64,000 bases of DNA from positions 1 through 64,000 of the forward strand of contig JBGVCG010000012.1 of assembly GCA_045226255.1 (NCBI GenBank), given 5' to 3'. The DNA is from UBA1181 sp045226255 (GTDB lineage: Bacteria > Bacteroidota > Bacteroidia > Bacteroidales > Paludibacteraceae). The position numbers and the translations under genes were made by a program. The notes beneath the pieces are model-generated. The model was given only the letters and a program-made list of their open reading frames with translations, ran no database searches and was not told the origin of the DNA. Shown here one piece after another: positions 51,275 through 60,400 of the stretch; the stretch's first letter is position 1; every line of letters begins with the position of its first letter.

Positions 51275-51433
51275 TTCCAAACGTCAACTGATAATTTATA
51301 GCAGGAAAATATAACATCATGAACCCTATGCTAGTGTCTGTAGCGCTATCTTAGGCTATTGCTTTATGCTGGAGGAATACAGGTGCAACTATGTTGTGGT
51401 GAATGGATTAGTCCATATACGGGTCAGAACCCT

Positions 51434-52996
51434 TTACTGGGAGATTTTCGTGACGGTCAGGTAACAAGTATAGGTGAGCAGTAGTGACAATGTGATGCAG
51501 ATGCGGCGGAAGGACCTGTTTTGTGTGACGGCGAGGAGGGAGGCGAACAATGCGTAGAGTGATATGACATCCGCTCCGTTGAACGTGATGTTTTCCACGT
51601 TGGAGAGGGGTAACTTCTCTATCCATCGTATGGAGGTGTTCATCCCGTCGATGAGGAGGGAGAGCAGTCTGCCGATCACTGCCGTGATGGAGGGGAAAGG
51701 GGTGGATATGAGCAGTAGGGAACATCCGTAGATGAGCAGTGTGGCGGAGGGAATGACGATGAGACCCGACAGCCAAAAGCAGTTGCTGAATCGGTGAAAG
51801 TGATACAGCATGACGGGTAGGATGCCTAATTGGGCGGCGATGGAGACGGAGGTGAGCGACCATGCTTTGTCAAGAAGAAAGAACCTGAATTGTAGGCTTT
51901 TGTAGATTTTTTCATGGAGGAGTAGAATGGAGAGCACGGCGGTGTAACTGAGCTGGAAGCCCACATCGATAAGGTATCTCGGCTCGTAGAGCAACATGAT
52001 GAAGGCGGATGCGAAGACGGTATTGATGCTCAATGCTTTCCTCCCTAGCATCTCACCGAAGGACATAAGTGAGAACATGACCGATGCGCGTACCACGGAG
52101 GGGGATAGCCCTGCGATGAAGGCATAGGCCCATAGCGCCGACAGGGCGAGGATGATTCGTGTTTGCTTGAACCTGTTTCCCCTGAGCAATGTGTTTAGCA
52201 GGGTGATGATGACGAGGTAGATGATGCCGACGTGCAGTCCGCTGACGGCCAACACATGACTGGCACCGGTGGCGGCGTAGCTTTCCTTCAGTTCCTTGTT
52301 GAGATGCTTTTTGTCTCCTAATGTCAGGGCGCAGGCGATGGCGAGCTCCTCTCCTTGCAGTCCGCTTTCCTCGAACTTCCCTTCTGCCCATTGCCTTGCG
52401 TTTCCCGCTCTCCGCCTTAGTGTCATTTGTTGATTTCTCCCTGCTTTTCTCCACTCGTCTTGGGGTAGGTAGAAACTGCCTGAATAGCCTGAGCGGCGCA
52501 GGTATGTCTCGTAGTCGGATGCCTCTTTCTTGCCCTTGGCGAGGCGGGTAGGGAATAGCAATATATCCCCGTCCTGTAACGTGCCGCTGGCGGAGTCTTG
52601 CGCGATGTAGGCCATTGCCTTGGCACCGGCTGGAATGCCTTTCCCGTAAAGTAGTAAGGACACTCCGTAGGTGGCTCTCTTCTTTTGGGGCGTGCCCTCT
52701 ATTTCTCCGATGATGTAGGGCGTTTCTTTTCCGTTCGGATTCCAGAAGACGGGTGCTGTGCGCTGCGTGCGGATTGCCCCGATTGTGAAGAGAAAAATGA
52801 AAAGCGATGCTCCGGACACCCATCGCAGCTTGTATTGTAGCCTGGCTGGTATGAATAGAGACCCGACGAGCGGAAGGACGGCGGGAATGGATAGCCAGTT
52901 GGGAAGACGGACATCCGAACAGGTGAGCCCGAACAGGATTCCTGCGATGAGGAATATGCAGATACGGAGGAATGGCAAACGGTAAATAGTTTCCAT
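51434..52996 (-). CDS. comEC: ComEC/Rec2-family competence protein
   Basis: 520 residues from the ATG at 52996 (a TTG at 53002 adds two). N-terminal membrane helices and a DUF4131 region (IIGEIEGTPQKKRATYGVSLLLYG) are followed by the ComEC/Rec2 membrane domain (ASHVLAVSGLHVGIIYLVI, GLSPSVVRASVMFSL, VGFQLSYTAVLSILLL). The C-terminal metallo-beta-lactamase domain of longer ComEC proteins is absent, which is common in Bacteroidota. It would form the inner-membrane channel for DNA uptake, though whether this strain is competent is unknown. It follows rpe on the same strand. Confidence 0.9.
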   Translation of the reverse strand: METIYRLPFLRICIFLIAGILFGLTCSDVRLPNWLSIPAVLPLVGSLFIPARLQYKLRWVSGASLFIFLFTIGAIRTQRTAPVFWNPNGKETPYIIGEIEGTPQKKRATYGVSLLLYGKGIPAGAKAMAYIAQDSASGTLQDGDILLFPTRLAKGKKEASDYETYLRRSGYSGSFYLPQDEWRKAGRNQQMTLRRRAGNARQWAEGKFEESGLQGEELAIACALTLGDKKHLNKELKESYAATGASHVLAVSGLHVGIIYLVIITLLNTLLRGNRFKQTRIILALSALWAYAFIAGLSPSVVRASVMFSLMSFGEMLGRKALSINTVFASAFIMLLYEPRYLIDVGFQLSYTAVLSILLLHEKIYKSLQFRFFLLDKAWSLTSVSIAAQLGILPVMLYHFHRFSNCFWLSGLIVIPSATLLIYGCSLLLISTPFPSITAVIGRLLSLLIDGMNTSIRWIEKLPLSNVENITFNGADVISLYALFASLLAVTQNRSFRRICITLSLLLTYTCYLTVTKISQ

Positions 52997-53066
52997 ATGC
53001 AAAAAAAAAACAGGTTTGTAATTTATAATGGGTCACCACAAACGTAATGCTTGTGGTGCCGGTGGA

Positions 53067-53720
53067 TTAAAGCGCTTTCAGATTGGCGATCGTCTCGGTC
53101 GGGTTCTCCGCTCCGAAGACGAAACTGCCTGCCACGAGTACGTCCGCGCCAGCTTTGAGCAGTCGGGCTCCCGTCTCGTAGTTGACACCTCCGTCGATTT
53201 CGATCAAGGCTTTAGAGTTGCGTTTGAGGATCAACTCTTTCAGACGTTGTGTCTTGTCGATGGTGTTCTCGATGAATTTCTGGCCGCCGAAGCCTGGGTT
53301 GACGGACATCAGCATGGCCACGTCCACGTCGGTGATGATCTCCTCGAGGACGGACACAGGTGTGTGTGGGTTGAGGGTCACGCCCGCCTTCATGCCTAAT
53401 GCTTTGATCCGTTGGATGGACCGGTGCAGGTGGGTGCAGGCCTCGTAGTGCACGTTCAGCACTTCCGCCCCCAATCGGTGGAACTCCTCGATGAACTTGT
53501 CCGGTTCCACGATCATTAGGTGCACATCCAATGGTTTCTTCGCGTATTTGTGGATGGCTGCGGTGATGGGCATTCCGAAGGAGATGTTCGGTACGAACAC
53601 GCCGTCCATCACGTCGAGGTGGAACCAGTCCGCCTGGCTGTTGTTCACCATCTCCACGTCCGCGCGCAGGTTGGAGAAATCCGCTGAAAGAACGGAAGGA
53701 GCGATCAAATGACTACTCAT
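53067..53720 (-). CDS. rpe: Ribulose-phosphate 3-epimerase
   Basis: 217 residues from the ATG at 53720 (a TTG three codons earlier is ignored). It interconverts ribulose 5-phosphate and xylulose 5-phosphate in the pentose phosphate pathway. Motifs: IAPSVLSADFSNL, WFHLDVMDGVFVPNISFG, DVHLMIVEP, MSVNPGFGGQKFI and IEIDGGVN, with metal and catalytic residues in place. Followed by comEC on the same strand after 70 bases. Confidence 0.96.
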   Translation of the reverse strand: MSSHLIAPSVLSADFSNLRADVEMVNNSQADWFHLDVMDGVFVPNISFGMPITAAIHKYAKKPLDVHLMIVEPDKFIEEFHRLGAEVLNVHYEACTHLHRSIQRIKALGMKAGVTLNPHTPVSVLEEIITDVDVAMLMSVNPGFGGQKFIENTIDKTQRLKELILKRNSKALIEIDGGVNYETGARLLKAGADVLVAGSFVFGAENPTETIANLKAL

Positions 53721-53802
53721 ATCGTGCAAAGATTAATTCGGAGGGCAGGGTAGAACAACGGGTCTTGGAAGCCCCGTTCTCTTCCGTCCCCCAAGATTAA
53801 AC

Positions 53803-53832
53803 AAAAAAAGGAAGTAACTTACGCCACTTCCT
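53803..53832 (-). terminator. Intrinsic terminator after tRNA-Pro
   Basis: On the minus strand, AGGAAGT / ACTTCCT with a 10-base loop followed by seven T's, starting 9 bases after the tRNA end. Confidence 0.85.
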
Positions 53833-53840
53833 CGCATCAG

Positions 53841-53915
53841 TCGAGGTGAAGGGATTCGAACCCCCGACCCTCTGGTCCCAAACCAGATGCGCTAACCGGA
53901 CTGCGCTACACCTCG
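53841..53915 (-). tRNA. tRNA-Pro (anticodon UGG)
   Basis: 75 bases, folds as a cloverleaf: 7-bp acceptor CGAGGTG/CACCTCG, D-arm GCGC...GCGC, anticodon stem TCTGG/CCAGA with loop TTTGGGA (anticodon TGG, UGG in RNA), T-arm GGGGG-TTCGAAT-CCCTT (two G-U pairs), discriminator A. The CCA end is not encoded. Confidence 0.97.
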
Positions 53916-54025
53916 TTCTCAAATGCGGTGCAAATGTACTACCTTTTCGTGTATCTGCAAAATTTTTTCGCCCACTTTTTTCGTCCTAGGCCGATATTTT
54001 TTCTTCGAGGTTGAATATCAGAGGC

Positions 54026-54298
54026 TTATTTTAAGTAAAGATAGAGGGCGATGGCGGTTTGTGCGATTAGGATAGCCGGTACTCCGAGAAAGAATTTCTT
54101 GTGGAGTGTCTTATGCCGGAGGGTATACATGGCGATGAGTGCGCCGATGGAGCCTCCGATTGCCGCGAGGAGGAGCAGGGTCTTCTCGGGTATGCGTCTG
54201 GCGTTGGCCTTTTTCGCGAGGCGTTTGTCCCGTGCGTAGGCGATGAAGGTGATGATGTTGATCACCGCGAAATAGATGAGCAGTATCTTTACGTCCAT
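54026..54298 (-). CDS. DUF1294 family membrane protein
   Basis: 90 residues with two to three membrane segments and the family pattern YARDKRLAKKANARRIPEKTLLLLAAIGGSIGALIAMYTLRHKTLHKKF. Function not established. It follows rpoZ on the same strand after 86 bases, which may hold a partial terminator; no clear one is seen. Confidence 0.88.
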   Translation of the reverse strand: MDVKILLIYFAVINIITFIAYARDKRLAKKANARRIPEKTLLLLAAIGGSIGALIAMYTLRHKTLHKKFFLGVPAILIAQTAIALYLYLK

Positions 54299-54384
54299 AA
54301 TCTTCCTAAAAGTAAAAAGGGGTATGCCGATGTGACATGCCCCTTTGTGGTGTTTCTTCGCTCCTAAGGAAGGGAGCCTATTTT

Positions 54385-54717
54385 TTAATATTTCATCTTG
54401 TCCTTAGAAGGATTCTTCCAGAAAACTTTTCCGTCGATGTATTCCTGGGCTGCGATCAATGTTGGTTTAGGGAGTTTCTCGTAGAAGCGTGAAATCTCTA
54501 TTTGCTCGCGGTTTTCGAATACTTCCTCCAAGTTGTCGTTGAATGAGGCGAACTCTTGGAGTTTCTTGTCCAATTCCGACTTCATCTCTACTGCGATTTG
54601 GTTGGCGCGGCGGGCGATGATGTTCACTGTCTCATAGACATTACCTGTGTCGGCGCAGATTTGGTTCATGTCGCGCGTAATGGTGTTCGTCGGAGCTGTT
54701 ACTTTTTTGTAGTCCAT
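54385..54717 (-). CDS. rpoZ: DNA-directed RNA polymerase subunit omega
   Basis: 110 residues of the Bacteroidota omega type. It contains GNVYETVNIIARRANQIAVEMKSELDKKL, the Rpb6/omega core, and an acidic C-terminal extension. Omega helps assemble RNA polymerase by holding the beta' subunit. It begins 15 bases after bamD, matching the bamD-rpoZ order seen widely in Bacteroidales. Confidence 0.9.
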   Translation of the reverse strand: MDYKKVTAPTNTITRDMNQICADTGNVYETVNIIARRANQIAVEMKSELDKKLQEFASFNDNLEEVFENREQIEISRFYEKLPKPTLIAAQEYIDGKVFWKNPSKDKMKY

Positions 54718-54732
54718 GATTTATATATGTTT

Positions 54733-55563
54733 TTAATTTGTTCTTTTCTCTTCCAATCGGTCGATGTACCTCTGAGACTTCTCGCGGATTTTGTCCGCTT
54801 CCTTGCGGTGCTTGCCGTCCGAGAACTCCCCTATGTAGTTGAAGTACTCGTCGATGGTGTCGCGGTAACGGTCTTCCATCTTCTTCTCAACGCTCTTCTC
54901 GGCTTGCATGTATTTCGCCTTGAGGATGAGGAAGTAGAGGTCTTCTTTCCTTTTCGTGTCCGGGTAGTGCTTCAACGCATTGTTTGCGGTCACTACGGCA
55001 GACTGGTAATTGTTGCCCATGTAATCGCCGAGGTCATAGTACAACTTGGCGTTGAGGTATTCCTTCTCGGCCAATTTTTCCTGCAGCTCTTGCATGTATT
55101 TCAGCGCCTCGGGGAGCTTGTCGCTCTTCGGATATAAGGTGGTGAACTCCAACAACTCGTCTATCGCCTCCGTCGTGCTCGTTTGGTCGAGCTTGATTTC
55201 CGGAGATGTCTTGTAGAGACACACACCTACCAGGAATTTGCACTCTTCTGCACGCTTGCCCTGCGGATAACTGCGTCCGTATGCGGAGAAGTAGCTCTTG
55301 GCTGTTGCGTATTCCTTGTTCAAGAAATGGGACATGGCGATCGTATAGACTACATTCTCACCCTTTTCTGTCCCTCTGAAGGCTGACCCCACAGACTCCA
55401 GAATCGTATGGGCTTTGAAATATTCCTTCTTCTCGTAGTACTCCATCGCCTTCTCATATTTGAAGTCGTTGTCCGAACTTTTGAGAACCTTGTTGTACCC
55501 TCCGCAGGAGAAAAAGCCCAATGCGGTGATTATTAATGCTATATGTCTTACTGTCTTTCCCAT
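54733..55563 (-). CDS. bamD: Outer membrane protein assembly factor BamD
   Basis: 276 residues from the ATG at 55563, which opens a lipoprotein signal peptide (MGKTVRHIALIITALGFFSC, Cys20 acylated); the extension to 55623 spoils it. TPR repeats make up the rest: NDFKYEKAMEYYEKKEYFKAHTI, FLNKEYATAKSYFSAYGRSYPQGKRAEE, EAIDELLEFTTLYPKSDKLPEALKYM. BamD is the essential lipoprotein partner of BamA in beta-barrel insertion. A TATCTTTC element near 55607-55600 may be its promoter. Confidence 0.93.
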   Translation of the reverse strand: MGKTVRHIALIITALGFFSCGGYNKVLKSSDNDFKYEKAMEYYEKKEYFKAHTILESVGSAFRGTEKGENVVYTIAMSHFLNKEYATAKSYFSAYGRSYPQGKRAEECKFLVGVCLYKTSPEIKLDQTSTTEAIDELLEFTTLYPKSDKLPEALKYMQELQEKLAEKEYLNAKLYYDLGDYMGNNYQSAVVTANNALKHYPDTKRKEDLYFLILKAKYMQAEKSVEKKMEDRYRDTIDEYFNYIGEFSDGKHRKEADKIREKSQRYIDRLEEKRTN

Positions 55564-55721
55564 CTTAAATCTAATCCGCGAAGATAGGTAAAATCGTTCG
55601 AAAGATAAAAGAAAAACATCCATTTTTAACTATTTTAAATAAAATGTTTTTATTTCTTTTGCGTCTGAATTTAGTATATGTTTAACACTCGTAATATAAA
55701 CGGTTATTTGTATTGGAAATT

Positions 55722-56153
55722 ATGTTGAAGAGAATTTTGTCGATCTCCGGGAAACCGGGTTTGTTTGAGTTGGTTTCTCAGGGGAAGAATATGTTGATTT
55801 TGGAGTCTCTCACGGAGAAGAAACGCGTTCCTGCATACACTCATGAGAAGATTCTTTCGTTGGGTGATATCGCTATATATACGGAGGAGGGCGAAGTGCC
55901 TTTGGTGAATGTGCTGCAGTCTATGAAGGAGAAGGAGAATGGCAAGAAGGTCTCTTTCGATCCTAAGAAGGCTGACGGTAAACAACTCGCTGAATACTTG
56001 GGTGAGGTGTTGCCGAACTTCGACCGCAATAGGGTTTATTCGTCTGACATCAAGAAATTGATCACTTGGTATAACATCTTGGTCGAGAGCGGCAAGGATA
56101 ACTTCGAGGAAAAGAAGGCTGAGCAGGCTCCGGCTGAGGCGGAAGGTAAATAA
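55722..56153 (+). CDS. DUF5606 family protein
   Basis: 143 residues from the ATG at 55722 (a TTG at 55713 adds three). Matches the Bacteroidota DUF5606 family: MLKRILSISGKPGLFELVSQGKNMLILESL at the start, EKILSLGDIAIYTEEGEVPL in the middle and VYSSDIKKLITWYNILVESG near residue 110. No signal peptide. The last 15 residues are an Ala/Glu-rich tail. Function unknown; conserved across the phylum as a single-gene unit. Confidence 0.85.
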   Translation: MLKRILSISGKPGLFELVSQGKNMLILESLTEKKRVPAYTHEKILSLGDIAIYTEEGEVPLVNVLQSMKEKENGKKVSFDPKKADGKQLAEYLGEVLPNFDRNRVYSSDIKKLITWYNILVESGKDNFEEKKAEQAPAEAEGK

Positions 56154-56220
56154 TCTGAAGCCTGCCACTGTCAGGCGATTGGCTGATTGCCCGTTTCGCA
56201 GGGTGGCGCTTCGACTTGCG

Positions 56221-56261
56221 GAAAAGGGGGAAGTTGAGGACTCTCTTCTTCCCTTTTCTTT
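56221..56261 (+). terminator. Hairpin terminator after the DUF5606 gene
   Basis: GAAAAGGG / CCCTTTTC 8-bp outer stem extended by AAG/CTT with small bulges, followed by TTTATG. Located 68 bases after the stop. Confidence 0.55.
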
Positions 56262-56292
56262 ATGTATATGGATGAAATGAATTGTGACTTCT

Positions 56293-57459
56293 ATGCTAAA
56301 GGCGCTCTATTTAACTCCTTGGTATCCTCATCGTTACGATGCAATGTTGGGCTTGTTCGTCCGCAAACATGCGGAGGCGGTCGCCCGATATTGCGACGTT
56401 TGCGTGCTCTATCTGTTCGCCGACGAAAAGGTGAGGGAGTATGAGGTGGTGGATCAGGTGACCAATGGCGTACGTGAGTTGTATGTTTATTATCCATTCT
56501 CCAAAATCCCTGTTTTGCGGCAGCTGACTAAGGTTTTCGGCTTCTTGCGGGCTTTCGTGAAGGGCTACGCTTTGGTCGAGGAACGGTTCGGAAGGCCTGA
56601 TGTTACCCAGACGAATGTCTTGACTCGCTGCGGGGCACTCTCCTATTGGCTAAAGAAGAGGTTCGGTATCCCTTATGTGGTCGTGGAGCATTGGACGAGG
56701 TATCTTCCCTCCAAAGATGAATATAGGGGATTCTTCCGCAAACGGGTCAGCGAACGGGTGGTGAGGAACGCTTCGTATGTGCTTCCTGTCTCCGAACATC
56801 TGTCGAACGTGATGCGCCAGCAGGGATTGAAAAGCGACCGTTACCGTGTGGTGCATAATGTGGTGGATGATTTCTTTTATGATGCTGAAAAAACGCCTCT
56901 GATTCCTCAGGGTAGGTTCAGGTTCCTGCATATCTCTTGCTTCAGCGAGTCTGCGAAGAATGTTTGCGGTATCTTGCGGGCGGTGAAGCGCTTGTCGGAG
57001 AAACGGACTGATTTTTCGATGAAGATGGTGGGCGTCGGACCTGATTATGAGATGGTTAGAAATTATGCGAAGGAGCTGTGCCTCTCCGAGGAGCTTCTCT
57101 CTTTCCTTGGGGAATTGACTCCGGATGAGGTGTGCCGCCGTTTTACCGAGACGGATGCTTTTGTGCTGTTTTCCAATGCCGAGAATGCGCCGGTGGTGAT
57201 CTCCGAAGCTTTGGCGACGGGTACGCCGGTCATATCCACCAACGTGGGGGGTATCCCTGAAATGGTGGACGACGAATCGGGCTGTCTGATCAACCCCGGC
57301 GATGAGGATGCCCTTCGCGACAAGATGGATTGGATGATAGACCACCATGCGGACTATGATGCGGAGCGCCTCCGCGAGAAGGCCCGTTGCTATGGATACG
57401 ATGAGGTGGGACGGTTCCTCGTCTCCTGCTATGAAGATGTGCTGGCGGCCAACCGGTAA
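56293..57459 (+). CDS. Glycosyltransferase family 4 protein
   Basis: 388 residues from the ATG at 56293; a GTG at 56284 adds three. Two Rossmann domains: MLKALYLTPWYPHRYDAMLGLFVRKHAEAVARY starts the acceptor domain, and the C-terminal donor domain has LSFLGELTPDEVCRRF, FSNAENAPVVISEALATGTPVISTNVGGIPEMV with the E-x7-E motif of the GT4 family. It should transfer a sugar from a nucleotide donor to an envelope glycan; donor and acceptor unknown. It stands apart from any other polysaccharide genes. Confidence 0.92.
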   Translation: MLKALYLTPWYPHRYDAMLGLFVRKHAEAVARYCDVCVLYLFADEKVREYEVVDQVTNGVRELYVYYPFSKIPVLRQLTKVFGFLRAFVKGYALVEERFGRPDVTQTNVLTRCGALSYWLKKRFGIPYVVVEHWTRYLPSKDEYRGFFRKRVSERVVRNASYVLPVSEHLSNVMRQQGLKSDRYRVVHNVVDDFFYDAEKTPLIPQGRFRFLHISCFSESAKNVCGILRAVKRLSEKRTDFSMKMVGVGPDYEMVRNYAKELCLSEELLSFLGELTPDEVCRRFTETDAFVLFSNAENAPVVISEALATGTPVISTNVGGIPEMVDDESGCLINPGDEDALRDKMDWMIDHHADYDAERLREKARCYGYDEVGRFLVSCYEDVLAANR

Positions 57460-57491
57460 GCTGCCGCCAATGACGCGTTATTTCTTCATCT

Positions 57492-60400
57492 TCATCGCAC
57501 CGTAACCTTATAAGGCTTGCCATCCACAACCAAAAGATAAACGCCTGTGTTGTTTACTTGTATCTCCGCACACGATGTTGCGCATAGTTTCTGCACTTTT
57601 TGCGAGAAGATGGTGTGCCCGTTCATGTCGGAGAGAATCACTCGTCCATCCACATTGCATACGAAGATGGTGTGTTCTTCCACATAGATTCTTGGGGCGG
57701 AGGAATCGTTCCCCGCATCCTCCGTGGAGGTGGTTGTCTGGTAGTTGAAGTAGGACGTTCCGTCTGTATAGACGGTGCGATGGGTATTGTCCAGCACAGG
57801 ATATGGGTCTATCGTGACTGGTGCCGGACGAGCGGATGTAGGGCGCACACGCACATCGTTCAGGTCTTGGTAGAATGGTTGTGTGCCGTCTGTTACGCCT
57901 TGATTCAGTCGGTAGCAGACTTCTCCGTTGGCAAATTGTTCGAGGGTCATCGGGTGGATGTCGATTTCGGATGTGCGATTCCTCGCCAATGCGGTACTGT
58001 ATGGGTCTTCCATGTAGGTGCTATCCGCCAGATAGTAGCAATTGCGGTAAATTAAACATTCTTTGTATCTATAGATCGTGTCTGGATTCACATCGTCCAT
58101 ATTGTATTCAATCACTTTATCACTTTTCAAATAATGGGTGGAGACGAGTTCCCCAGTAACCAGTTCGCCGTCATGATAGGAGACAATTCCGGCGTTGTAG
58201 CAATTCTCCATTTTTATTAGGCAGAGTCCATAGCCCAATCGTCCGACCAATCCCCCGGAATTTGTTTCATTGCTAGAGGTCGAAACGAGTTCGCCAATGT
58301 TGTAGCAGTTGGAGAGTGATACGACATCGTAATTGATATTGAGTAATCCTCCTATCTTGGGGTCGTCGCCCGTGATTTTGCCTGCATTCCAGCAGTTTTT
58401 CATGACGATTATATCTCCAGGATAATCTATTGCTGCGTCCATGGTTGTCTCATTATATTCGAGGTCAGTATCCGAGATTGTGCCAATATCCGCGACGCAT
58501 CCTACAATACCTGCCACTGATTTATTCCCTAATATGGTTGCCAAATTGTAACATCCTTGGAATGTGCAGCCGTAGGCTATTCCCACAAGTCCACCGATTC
58601 CGTCGCAATTATAGGCACCTATGTAAATGTTACCTGAAGTGTGGCAATTTATGAATGAACTATTCAACGCATATCCGCAGAATGCCCCGGCAGACATTAT
58701 GTAATCGTCCGTAATATATCCGTGTATGATACAGTTCTCTAATCCTAAGTTTTTAAATACAGCGCCGTTGATCGCATGGAAAAAGCCACAAGACACTTTA
58801 AATCGCTCACTGTAAGTGGATGGATTGCTATTTATTATTAGACCGCTGATGACATGGTTTTGTCCGTCAAAGGTGCCACTGTAGATGCCTTGGAGACCTT
58901 GAACGTTTATGGGTCCTGAGAAGATGGGTTGCCCGTAGAACGTTGTCCCGGTGCGCCACTGTTCTGGTTGCTTGTTTGTGTAATTTTCCCATTCCTCCCA
59001 GTTGTAGTTCCACCATCCTGCATATTCTCTGTCAAAAAGTTTCTCCACAATGGAATCCATTCCTGCCAAAGGAGTCTCATTCACCACGATATCGTTCATC
59101 AACCGTGCGTTCAGCCATCTATTCCCTTTGTTCACCTTCTTGGCAAATTCATAGAGGTCGTCTAATGTGTAGATGTCGAAATAGCATTCTGTTGTCGTGT
59201 CTCGTTCCCCGCATGCGCAAAGGCAATATTCATAGCGATGTTCATGGTTGGTGCATGCGTAGTCTCTCGCTCCGCAGTTTATGCAATAGCAGTTGTCAAA
59301 TTCGTGCATCGCTTTGCCGCAGTATATGCAGGCTCCTTCTTTCTCCACGTGCTCGCAGATGCAGGTGGTGTCCCGATAGCCGCATTGGATACAGACGCAA
59401 TGGTCGAATATGTGAGGGAAACTGGAGAGAATCGAGTCGCTCGGGTCGTTCGAGAATCGCTTCGGACACTCTGGAACGTATACTGTGTCATTCCCGAAAA
59501 CAGGGTGGATGTCTGTCCCGATTTTTTGCCCCCAGATATGCTCTTCCTGTCCTCTTTGCAGGAGATATGTTATCTCTCCGTTTTCAAAGGGATATTTTTT
59601 CTCTGAATTCTTCATTTCAGCAAAGGTGATGGTGTGACAATTCTTGATTTCTGAATTTTGATTTCGTGGGCAGATGCCATTGCCATCAATCTTTCCATAC
59701 TCACCATTTGCCTCGCAAATGGTGAAACAGTTGCTGATGGACCCGTTCTCGCAATATGCGCAAATGCCGCCCACGACATCTTTGCTGCAATAAATTCTTC
59801 CGATAAAATAGCAATCGTGGATTGATGAGGAGTCCGCTTTCCCGCAAATTCCGCCATGATATCCGCTTGTAGCCCATATATAGGCGTCTTCGATGCCTAA
59901 CTTTTTCACTTCAGCTTTCCTTATGACGCTGAAAAGTCCATATGCGCTGTTGTCGCGTGTGTATAGCCCTTTGATTACGTGTCGCCTTCCGTCAAACACA
60001 CCTCGGAACTCTGCGATGGGTGTCCATCCTCTGTATGTGCCATTTCTTAGGTTTCCCATGCTGTCTAAGACATTCTCGTTGATGACGATGTCGTTCATTA
60101 GCGCCGCATTGGCGCTTCGGTCGATGTTGTTCACATAATTCGCGAACTCATACAGGTTGTCCACTGTGTAAATCTTAAGAGTATCGCTGGTATATTGCCC
60201 GCAGTATGCGCAACAGAAATGTCCTTGAAAATCGTGAGGCAACTCCGTCGTTTCTTCTTCGTTCGAGAAATGTCCCGGGCAGATTGCGGATGTCGAGTAA
60301 ATCGCCGCACCTCCTATGTGTGGCAGCGTGTCCACTCCGATTGTTTGACCCCAGGGCAGGCCTTCCCCGTCGCGGTTGCCATTTAGCAGGTGGCACGCCC

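Noticed and set aside
51275..51433. Possible remnant gene between the small membrane protein and comEC
   Set aside because: Only an 11-codon frame starting ATGAACCCTATG before TAG and nothing conserved; no feature assigned.
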